Part shown: piece by piece, positions 6,516 through 11,379 of the stretch
Position numbering within the stretch: position 1 is the first letter of the stretch
Layout: every line of letters starts with the position of its first letter
DNA from: Desulfovibrio sp.
GTDB taxonomy: Bacteria; Desulfobacterota; Desulfovibrionia; Desulfovibrionales; Desulfovibrionaceae
NCBI GenBank assembly: GCA_031255035.1
Contig: JAIRTI010000025.1
Span: 1-11,379 of the forward strand
Direction: 5' to 3'
DNA length: 11,379 nt
The notes under the pieces: generated by a model
The model's database searches: none
What the model saw: the letters and a program-made list of their open reading frames with translations, nothing else
Told to the model about the DNA's origin: nothing
Translations under genes and position numbers: made by a program

Positions 6516-7928
6516 ATGATGCTGCACGTTGAATCCGTCATCTACACCTATCCGCACGCGGACAGGCCCGCCCTTGAGGGCATCGGCTTTTCCCTGCATG
6601 CCGGAGAAACGCTGGTGTGCACGGGCCGCAGCGGCTGCGGCAAGTCAACCCTGGTGCGTCTGGTGAACGGCCTTGCCCCGTTGTACCTGGGCGGAACCTT
6701 GCAGGGCCGCGTCCGGGTGGCCGGGCAGGACACGCGGGAAACAACCCCCGCCATGCTGGCGCGGAGCGTGGGCACTCTGTTCCAGGATCCGGAGCGCCAG
6801 TTTTTCGCCATTACCGTTGGCGACGAACTGGCCATGGGCCTGCAGTGGCGCGGCTGGCAGCCGGACAGGATTGAACGGGCCGTGCGGGAAAGCGCGCAGC
6901 GGCTCGGTGTGGAGGATCTGCTGGAACACACCATTTTCGGGCTTTCCGAAGGGCAGAAGCAGAAAGTGGCGCTGGCCTCCCTGCTGGCGGCGGAGCCGCG
7001 CCTGCTCGTGCTTGACGAGCCGTCGGCCAATCTGGACCCGGAATCCGTGGCCGATCTCGCGGCAACGCTGGCCGGACTGAAGGAGAGCGGCGTAGCCCTC
7101 GTCATTGTGGATCACCGCCTGAGCTGGCTGCGCGGCCTTGCCGACAAGGTGCTTGTCCTTGACCGGGGCAGGGAGGTCGCGTCCGGACCCTTTGCCCTGC
7201 TGGATGATGCCGCGTTGCGGGAACGCTGCGGTCTGCGCGCGGCCGAGGTCGCCGACCCGCGCGGCAGCCTGGACGAATCCCGGCCGGGCACGGAGGACGG
7301 CTTCTTCGGCTGCCGGCGCCTTGGTTTCGCCTATCCCAAGGGGCGCGCCGTCTTTGAAGATACCACCCTTGCTTTTGCGCCGGGCCGCATCATCGCCCTT
7401 GTCGGCGAAAACGGCGCGGGCAAGACCACGCTGGCCCGGCTGCTGACCGGGCTGGAGCGTCCCCGCACAGGGGCGGTGATCGCTTCGGGCGCGGCGGTGA
7501 AGCCGCGCGCCCTGCCTTCCCATGCGCAGGTCGTTCTGCAGAACGCCGGGCACCAGTTGCGCATGAACAGCGTCGAGGCCGAGTTGGATGACGCCCTGCC
7601 GCCGGACACGCCCCGCGACAGACGCGGGCCCGAGGTGCAGGGCTGCATGGAGCGCTTCGGCATAGCGCATCTTGCGGCGCGGCACCCGCAGTCTCTGTCC
7701 GGCGGGGAGCAGCAGCGGCTGGCCGTCGCCTGTGCGGCGGTACGCCGCCCCCGGATGCTCATTCTGGACGAGCCCACAAGCGGCCTGGACGGGGAAAACA
7801 TGCGCCGCATGGCCGGGGCCATGCGCAATGCGGCGGAGCAGGGCGCCTGCCTGCTGGTGATCACCCATGATCTCGAACTCATGAATCTCGTATGCACGGA
7901 AAAAATCGTGCTGCGCAAAGCCTGTTAG
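6516..7928 (+). CDS. ECF transporter ATPase with two fused ABC domains (EcfA1-EcfA2 type)
   Basis: This 470-residue protein powers the ECF importer and contains two complete ABC ATPase domains in one chain. Domain 1 has Walker A GRSGCGKST (37-45), Q-loop Gln90 in LFQDPERQFF, signature LSEGQ (143-147), Walker B LLVLDEPS (163-170) and switch His200. Domain 2 has Walker A GENGAGKTT (297-305), Q-loop Gln342, signature LSGGE (394-398), Walker B MLILDEP (414-420) and switch His451. Both sites therefore look catalytically complete. The DPERQF segment after the first Q-loop is typical of ECF ATPases. Domain 2 has a less typical Q-loop region (LQNAGHQLRMNSV). Translation may start at ATG 6516 or ATG 6519; AGGGA at 6511-6515 favours the second. 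In many ECF systems the two ATPases are separate genes, so the fusion fixes a 1:1 pair. Confidence 0.9.
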   Translation: MMLHVESVIYTYPHADRPALEGIGFSLHAGETLVCTGRSGCGKSTLVRLVNGLAPLYLGGTLQGRVRVAGQDTRETTPAMLARSVGTLFQDPERQFFAITVGDELAMGLQWRGWQPDRIERAVRESAQRLGVEDLLEHTIFGLSEGQKQKVALASLLAAEPRLLVLDEPSANLDPESVADLAATLAGLKESGVALVIVDHRLSWLRGLADKVLVLDRGREVASGPFALLDDAALRERCGLRAAEVADPRGSLDESRPGTEDGFFGCRRLGFAYPKGRAVFEDTTLAFAPGRIIALVGENGAGKTTLARLLTGLERPRTGAVIASGAAVKPRALPSHAQVVLQNAGHQLRMNSVEAELDDALPPDTPRDRRGPEVQGCMERFGIAHLAARHPQSLSGGEQQRLAVACAAVRRPRMLILDEPTSGLDGENMRRMAGAMRNAAEQGACLLVITHDLELMNLVCTEKIVLRKAC

Positions 7929-7968
7929 AGCGTTTTTAACAGTAGTTCACTTGAGGAGACGACAGACA

Positions 7969-8043
7969 ATGACAATGCAATCGACTGAAAACGAAGCGCC
8001 CGGCGACGGGGAACGGCACGGCACAAGGGAGGCAACGGCATGA
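7969..8043 (+). CDS. Possible 24-residue leader peptide coupled to the flavodoxin gene
   Basis: A short frame runs from ATG 7969 to TGA 8041-8043, in the only sizeable gap between the ATPase and flavodoxin genes. GAGGAG at 7953-7958 is a good ribosome site ten bases upstream. Its stop overlaps the flavodoxin start in the four-base ATGA arrangement (8040-8043) typical of translational coupling. The peptide is polar, rich in Glu, Gly and Thr, with no membrane segment or recognisable motif and no run of codons suggesting attenuation. The flavodoxin has its own strong site (AAGGGAGG 8025-8032), so coupling is not required. It may be a real small protein, a leader or chance. Confidence 0.35.
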   Translation: MTMQSTENEAPGDGERHGTREATA

Positions 8044-8558
8044 AAGCGCTTGTGGTCTATTCAAGCAGGACGGGCAATACCCGGATGATAGCGGAAGCGG
8101 TGCATTCCGCCATGCCCGAGGGCACGGCAATCCATCCTGTCGAGACGGCACCGGCGCCGCGCGGCTACGACTTCATCGCTCTCGGCTTCTGGGTGGACAA
8201 GGGCGAGCCCGACAGCGCCATGGGCGCGTACATGGACACGGTCAAGGGCGCGTTCGTGGGACTGTTCGGGACGCTGGGCGCCTGGCCGGATTCCGACCAC
8301 GCCAGGGAATCCATGCAAAAGGCCGTGGACCGGGTCACGGGCAATACCGTGCTCGGCACCTTTATCTGCCAGGGAAAGGTCGACCCGAAGCTCCTGGCCG
8401 CCATGGCGAAGATGCGGGACAACCCGCATCCCATGAACGAGGAACGCAAGGCCCGGCTTGAAGAAGCGGCCAAACATCCTGACGGGCGCGACTGCGAAAA
8501 CGCCCGCGCGGTATTCGCCGGGATCATGCAAAAGCTGGAGGCTTCATGCGCGCAATGA
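8040..8558 (+). CDS. Flavodoxin-like FMN protein, likely electron or heme/anaerobilin partner of HutW
   Basis: The 172-residue protein opens with the flavodoxin phosphate-binding loop: MKALVVYSSRTGNTR, with SSRTGNT at 8-14 holding the FMN phosphate. A second flavin-contact region lies at GFWVDKGEPD (49-58) and a third near FGTLGAWPDSDH (76-87). The C-terminus is longer and more charged than in small electron-transfer flavodoxins, as in the flavodoxin-family proteins found beside heme-degradation genes. ChuW-type enzymes need reduced flavodoxin or an equivalent donor, and a flavodoxin-like protein from the Fusobacterium nucleatum heme operon (FldH) has been described as binding heme and reducing anaerobilin. 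Either role fits here. AAGGGAGG at 8025-8032 gives a strong start. It overlaps the next gene by 13 bases. Fold confident, partner inferred. Confidence 0.85.
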   Translation: MKALVVYSSRTGNTRMIAEAVHSAMPEGTAIHPVETAPAPRGYDFIALGFWVDKGEPDSAMGAYMDTVKGAFVGLFGTLGAWPDSDHARESMQKAVDRVTGNTVLGTFICQGKVDPKLLAAMAKMRDNPHPMNEERKARLEEAAKHPDGRDCENARAVFAGIMQKLEASCAQ

Positions 8559-9001
8559 CGGCGGAAGAAACGGGCGCGGTCATCAGCCGGTGCAAATGGG
8601 CGACCATCTGCACCGTTTCTGAAGACGGCGAACCGTACGCCATTGAAGCCACGCCCTTTCTCATGGACGGACGCCACTGCTTCATGATCAACCCGCGCGG
8701 CGGCACCTGGAAAAACCTGCGCCACAACAACAGAGTGCTGCTCAAGTACACCATGGCCTCGCCGGCTCTCGACTTCTGGGCCGGGGTCTCCTGCCGGGGC
8801 GCGGGCGAGTTCGTCCTTGACGGCGCGACGCTCCGCGAAGGCTGGCGACTGCTCGGAGAGGTCATGGGCGCGGATTATTCGGAAGCGGCAAGGCGTTTTG
8901 AACGCTATACGGACAGAACTCCCCTGTTTTGCGTCACGGTGGAGGAAACGACCGGCCGATGCAGCGCCCTCAAAGGCGCGCCTCTGGACCTGCCCGCGTA
9001 A
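8546..9001 (+). CDS. Pyridoxamine-phosphate-oxidase-like split-barrel flavin/heme protein (NimA-like)
   Basis: This 151-residue protein matches the short PNPOx-like split-barrel family: CKWATICTVSEDGEPYAIEATPF (16-38 region) is the entry strand pair of the barrel, followed by HCFMINPRGGTWKNLRHNNRVLLKY (44-68 region), where the positively charged stretch usually binds FMN phosphate. Some relatives (HutZ, HugZ) bind and degrade heme, others (NimA) are flavin reductases; this one is shorter than HugZ and lacks its C-terminal domain. GGAGG at 8537-8541 precedes ATG 8546; a second ATG at 8555 overlaps the flavodoxin stop as ATGA and could be the true start. Either way the two genes are translationally linked. 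In a heme cluster it may act on heme, on its linear product or as a flavin reductase; these cannot be told apart from sequence. Confidence 0.78.
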   Translation: MRAMTAEETGAVISRCKWATICTVSEDGEPYAIEATPFLMDGRHCFMINPRGGTWKNLRHNNRVLLKYTMASPALDFWAGVSCRGAGEFVLDGATLREGWRLLGEVMGADYSEAARRFERYTDRTPLFCVTVEETTGRCSALKGAPLDLPA

Positions 9002-9104
9002 AGTCGGGCCTTGAGCGGATTACCTTTGCAACGCCGTACCCGGCATGGCCGACGCCCGCAAGGGGCGCCACCCCGCGCGCTTACAACTGATGGAAGACAG
9101 TCGC
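9002..9104 (+). other. 103-base gap before exbB, no gene
   Basis: The gap contains 9017-9051, a stretch resembling 1259-1293 (28 of 35 bases ungapped), and a five-bp hairpin CGCCC (9053-9057) with GGGCG (9063-9067). No Fur-like site or clear -35/-10 pair is visible, so I cannot say whether exbB has its own promoter. An in-frame ATG at 9045 would extend ExbB by 20 residues through this repeat; I consider that unlikely. Confidence 0.4.
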
Positions 9105-9836
9105 ATGAATACAGAACTCTTCACCGTGATATACAGTAAAATCGGACCGGCGGGCGTAGTCCTGCTGCTCATTTCGCTGGCGAGCGTGTACTTCGCCATC
9201 AAAAACCTCACCCTGATGGGGCTGATCCATCGCGATTTCCGCAAACGCTTCACGCTCATCGAGTCCAGCCAGCGCCGCTATTCCGACGAACTGCATGCCC
9301 CGGAAAATCCGCTGATCAGCATCATTGCCGATGTCGTGGGCACGCACGCCACGCACTCCAACGATATCCGGGCCGAGGTGGCCTACCTGTTCCACCGCAA
9401 TTTTGAACGCATCAACCGCGACATTACCTGGCTCAAACTTATCGCCGTCATTTCGCCGCTGCTCGGACTGCTGGGCACCATGCTGGGCATGGTCGCGGTT
9501 TTTCGCGAACTGGCGGGCGGCACTGGCGCCGCCAATGCGGCGATGCTGGCCAACGGCATCTGGGAGGCCCTTATCACCACCATCATGGGGCTGACCGTGG
9601 CCATTCCGACCCTGGTCGCGTTTTACTGGTTGAGCCTGAGGATGAAAGGCTTCCATATCGAGGCCATTGAACACAGCTACCGCGCCGTCGAGCGCTTCCG
9701 GAGCAACTGCCCGCATGCCGCCGAGTTGCGCGGGCAGCGGGACGGGGCGCCCGATCCGGACCGGGAACAGTCGGCGCTCCCGCCTCTGGCGAGGGAGGAC
9801 GCCGTTACAACGGGTGTTCCTTTGCAGCACGCTTAA
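9105..9836 (+). CDS. exbB: MotA/TolQ/ExbB-family proton channel protein (ExbB)
   Basis: The 243-residue inner-membrane protein has three hydrophobic helices in the ExbB/TolQ pattern: 15-33, 110-133 and 152-178. The family core is clear: AVISPLLGLLGTMLGMVAVF (114-133) and the third helix with TTIMGLTVAIPTL (158-170), which line the proton path. A large cytoplasmic loop (about 35-108) separates helices one and two. It forms, with ExbD and TonB, the complex that converts proton flow into energy for outer-membrane receptors. ATG 9105 is preceded by GGAAGA (9092-9097) at seven bases; ATG 9090 and 9045 are in-frame alternatives. The C-terminal tail after 180 is polar and poorly conserved. TolQ is the alternative, but the neighbouring ExbD and TonB settle the call. 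Confidence 0.88.
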   Translation: MNTELFTVIYSKIGPAGVVLLLISLASVYFAIKNLTLMGLIHRDFRKRFTLIESSQRRYSDELHAPENPLISIIADVVGTHATHSNDIRAEVAYLFHRNFERINRDITWLKLIAVISPLLGLLGTMLGMVAVFRELAGGTGAANAAMLANGIWEALITTIMGLTVAIPTLVAFYWLSLRMKGFHIEAIEHSYRAVERFRSNCPHAAELRGQRDGAPDPDREQSALPPLAREDAVTTGVPLQHA

Positions 9837-9851
9837 CAACCGGGCACTGCC

Positions 9852-10286
9852 ATGCACAATTATCTTTCCTTTGAAGAAGAGCCGGAAGCCTCCCTTGATC
9901 TGACGCCGTTGATCGACACGGTGTTCATGCTGCTCATTTTTTTCATCATGGCCACCACCTTTTCCAAACCTGTCCTTGAGGTGGCGCTTGCCACGGCCGA
10001 CAGCGCCGGGGTGCGGGAAGCGGTAAAGGAAAAACTCGTGGTCACGATCACGGCTGAAGGGTTCATCCTGTTCGACGACGAGCCCGTGCGGGAAGAAGAG
10101 GTGGCCTCGCGCATGGCGCCGTTGCCGCGTGAAGCGCCGCTTGTTTTCAACGTGGACAAGGGCGCGCCCTTCGGCTTGTTTGTGCAGGTGCTCAATGTGG
10201 CCAAAGGGCAGCAGCGCTCCAGATTCGTTATCAACGCAAGCCACCGGGAGGCGCAACGCGATGACGGCGCTGACAAGAACGAGTAG
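9852..10286 (+). CDS. exbD: Biopolymer transport protein ExbD
   Basis: A 144-residue ExbD/TolR-family protein. It has a short cytoplasmic N-terminus, one membrane helix (about 20-40) and a periplasmic domain. The proton-carrying aspartate of the family is visible as Asp22 in LDLTPLIDTVFMLLIFFIM, corresponding to Asp25 of E. coli ExbD. The periplasmic domain ends in a charged tail. The start lies 15 bases after exbB, without a strong ribosome site, so translation may depend on exbB. Its last 26 bases overlap the start of tonB. Together with ExbB it would energise the receptor encoded upstream. Confidence 0.88.
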   Translation: MHNYLSFEEEPEASLDLTPLIDTVFMLLIFFIMATTFSKPVLEVALATADSAGVREAVKEKLVVTITAEGFILFDDEPVREEEVASRMAPLPREAPLVFNVDKGAPFGLFVQVLNVAKGQQRSRFVINASHREAQRDDGADKNE

Positions 10287-10938
10287 AGGTCTTGGGCTTA
10301 CCGGCACGGTAGCGGCGCACGGCATCATTCTGCTGATCTGCCTGTTGCTGGGCGATCAGGCGACGCCAACGCCGTTGCCGCCGCCTGTGGAGGCGGTGCG
10401 CATCAGCCTGACCGAACCCGTGGCGGCTCCAGCGCCGCAGCTTGCCGCACAGCCGGTGCCTCAGCAGGAACCGGCGCCCGCTCCGCCGGTCGTTGAAGAA
10501 AAAACGCCGGTTGTCGGACAGGTAAAGCCCCTGCCGGAAAAGCCGAAACCCCCCAGGCAAAAAAGCGCGTCAAAACCGCAGGCCAAACCCGTTGTCGCGC
10601 AGCCGCCGCAGACCGCCGCCCCGGCGTCGCCCGCGCCGGACCCGGCCGTGAAGGAAGCGCGGCAGACGCTGCTTTCAGCCCTTATAGCGCGTATTGAAAA
10701 GGAAAAACGCTACCCTACGGCCGCGCGCCGCCTGGGCCTTGAAGGGCAGATAACCGCCGTGGTGCGGGTTGATGCCCAAGGCCGCATCGTCAGCGTGGGG
10801 GTGCAGGGCGCGGGGGCCCACGCCATACTTGAAAAAGCCACGGAGGAAGCCCTGAACCGCGTGCGCAGCAACTGGAACCCCGTACCCGTGCCCGAGGCCA
10901 TGACGCTCCGCATTCCCATCCGCTACACCCTTTCCTGA
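10261..10938 (+). CDS. tonB: Energy transducer TonB
   Basis: The 225-residue protein has a short cytoplasmic start and a membrane helix at about 14-30 (GTVAAHGIILLICLLL), with His20 in the place of the essential TonB histidine. A proline-rich periplasmic spacer follows at about 37-140, with many Pro-Ala and Lys-Pro steps. A C-terminal TonB domain (about 150-225) has the family YPxxAxxxGLEGQ pattern (KRYPTAARRLGLEGQITAVV) and ends IPIRYTLS. The start is ATG 10261, with GGGAGG at 10246-10251, overlapping exbD by 26 bases; the frame is open back to 10129 but that part only shadows exbD. It ends at the TGA 10936-10938, exactly where a HicB fragment begins. It presumably serves the receptor in this cluster. 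Confidence 0.9.
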   Translation: MTALTRTSRGLGLTGTVAAHGIILLICLLLGDQATPTPLPPPVEAVRISLTEPVAAPAPQLAAQPVPQQEPAPAPPVVEEKTPVVGQVKPLPEKPKPPRQKSASKPQAKPVVAQPPQTAAPASPAPDPAVKEARQTLLSALIARIEKEKRYPTAARRLGLEGQITAVVRVDAQGRIVSVGVQGAGAHAILEKATEEALNRVRSNWNPVPVPEAMTLRIPIRYTLS

Positions 10939-11135
10939 TGGAGGCCGTTGATGATTATCTTGCCACCTGCGCAAAAATAGGTCGTGAGCCGAACAAGCCT
11001 TATTCCGACAAAGTTACCTTGCGCCCGCCCCCGGAACTCCATGCGCAACTTGCCGTGCAGGCCGAAGTCAACGGCAGCAGTTTGAACAACTGGCTCGTTT
11101 CTGCGCTTAGCCAGTCTGTATCGCATCATCCTTAA
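10938..11135 (+). pseudogene. hicB: C-terminal half of a HicB-type antitoxin, N-terminus lost
   Basis: The 65-residue frame begins EAVDDYLATCAKIGREPNKP, the middle linker of HicB-family antitoxins, and continues with KVTLRPPPELHAQLAVQAEV and NGSSLNNWLVSALSQS, the ribbon-helix-helix-type DNA-binding domain. Family members of this kind start with an RNase-H-like domain of about 50 residues, which is missing. The apparent ATG overlaps the TonB stop as TGATG, and homology to HicB begins essentially at that point, so the start codon is probably an accident of the junction. The tight overlap could still allow translation from the tonB message, giving a DNA-binding stub. No HicA toxin gene is recognisable. 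HicB identity is confident; activity is doubtful. Confidence 0.7.
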
Positions 11136-11189
11136 TACAGAAAAGGAAGTCATGGATATGGCGATAAGACTTAAAGACAGAATGGCACT

Positions 11190-11270
11190 ATGAGTGTACT
11201 TACTTATAAAGGCTATCAAGGGCATTATGAATATGACTTTGATTTAGCCTTAATCCGTAACAAATTATAG
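11190..11270 (+). pseudogene. Short ORF resembling a HicB N-terminus
   Basis: A 26-codon frame starts MSVLTYKGYQGHYEYDFD, which reads like the beginning of HicB antitoxins (tyrosine/glycine-rich KGYxGxxEYD), then diverges and stops at 11268-11270. Its start overlaps, as ATGA, the stop of a 13-codon frame beginning at ATG 11152 that has AAGGAAG at 11143-11149. It lies downstream of the C-terminal HicB fragment, so the two pieces are in reversed order and cannot be one interrupted gene. The piece is too short for a certain call. Confidence 0.4.
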
Positions 11271-11326
11271 TAGCAGTTACATTCGCAATACAGATTCATG
11301 TTGCATTTCTTTAATGAATTTGGTAT

Positions 11327-11353
11327 GTTGATTTTGTACAGAACAAAGTCAAC
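11327..11353 (+). promoter_or_regulatory. Long imperfect palindrome, possible operator or hairpin
   Basis: GTTGATTTTGT (11327-11337) and ACAAAGTCAAC (11343-11353) are inverted copies with ten of eleven matches around a five-base centre; as RNA the stem would be complete with one G-U pair. It is the strongest symmetry in the AT-rich right end. A weak -35/-10 pair, TTGCAT (11301-11306) and TATGTT (11324-11329) with a 17-base spacer, lies just upstream, so the palindrome would cover the transcription start. A purine-rich GAGGTGTGG (11365-11373) directly before ATGATG (11374-11379) suggests a gene starting at the window edge that this site might control. Confidence 0.45.
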
Positions 11354-11379
11354 CTTTCACCCGTGAGGTGTGGATGATG

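Noticed and set aside
7929..7968. GTTA (7924-7927) with TAAC (7937-7940) and a T-run as a terminator after the ECF ATPase gene
   Set aside because: The stem is only four AT-rich pairs and the T-run lies inside it, so no terminator is supported.
10129..10260. Upstream extension of the TonB frame to 10129
   Set aside because: This part lies entirely inside exbD in another frame. A strong ribosome site precedes ATG 10261, which gives TonB its normal N-terminal membrane helix.
11152..11193. Thirteen-codon frame just before the HicB-like N-terminal ORF as a HicA remnant
   Set aside because: It has a ribosome-site-like AAGGAAG and an ATGA overlap, but its sequence shows none of the HicA features (no double-stranded RNA-binding-like core or active-site histidine), so I did not call it a toxin.

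Overview
The window looks like a chromosomal stretch from a GC-rich, anaerobic Gram-negative bacterium. A member of the Desulfovibrionaceae is my best guess, from the overall gene style and from finding an oxygen-independent heme-degrading enzyme, a TonB system and an ECF importer side by side. This is inference, because no marker gene is present. All supported genes lie on the + strand.

Layout. Positions 1 to about 451 hold an internally deleted IS21-type insertion sequence: its left end, the first ~110 codons of istA, and a right-end-like repeat. Positions 584-1279 encode a TetR-family regulator with a perfect 12-bp palindrome in its upstream region. After an AT-rich gap with a candidate Fur box (1411-1429) comes a compact iron/heme cluster: a HutW/ChuW-type radical SAM enzyme that opens heme anaerobically (1456-2898), a TonB-dependent outer-membrane receptor (2905-5124), a three-gene ECF transporter (S 5188-5787, T 5765-6511, fused double ATPase 6516-7928), a possible 24-codon leader ORF (7969-8043), a flavodoxin-like protein (8040-8558), a small PNPOx-like flavin/heme split-barrel protein (8546-9001), and a dedicated ExbB-ExbD-TonB energising complex (9105-10938). 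Many genes overlap or are only a few bases apart, so this is probably one or two transcripts.

How it fits together (inference from family knowledge). ExbB/ExbD/TonB would drive the receptor to bring heme, or a related tetrapyrrole, across the outer membrane. The ECF transporter would carry it across the inner membrane. HutW would open the ring with SAM and low-potential electrons, and the flavodoxin and split-barrel proteins would supply electrons or handle heme and its linear product. The unusual point is that the inner-membrane step appears to be an ECF importer, where Gram-negative heme loci normally carry a periplasmic binding protein with an HmuUV-type ABC importer. No such binding protein is encoded here.

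The right edge is a scar. Directly on the TonB stop codon begins the C-terminal half of a HicB-type antitoxin (10938-11135). Downstream, in more AT-rich DNA, lies a 26-codon ORF resembling a HicB N-terminus (11190-11270), then a strong 11-bp inverted repeat (11327-11353) and a possible start of a further gene at the window edge. No tRNA, rRNA or CRISPR array was seen.
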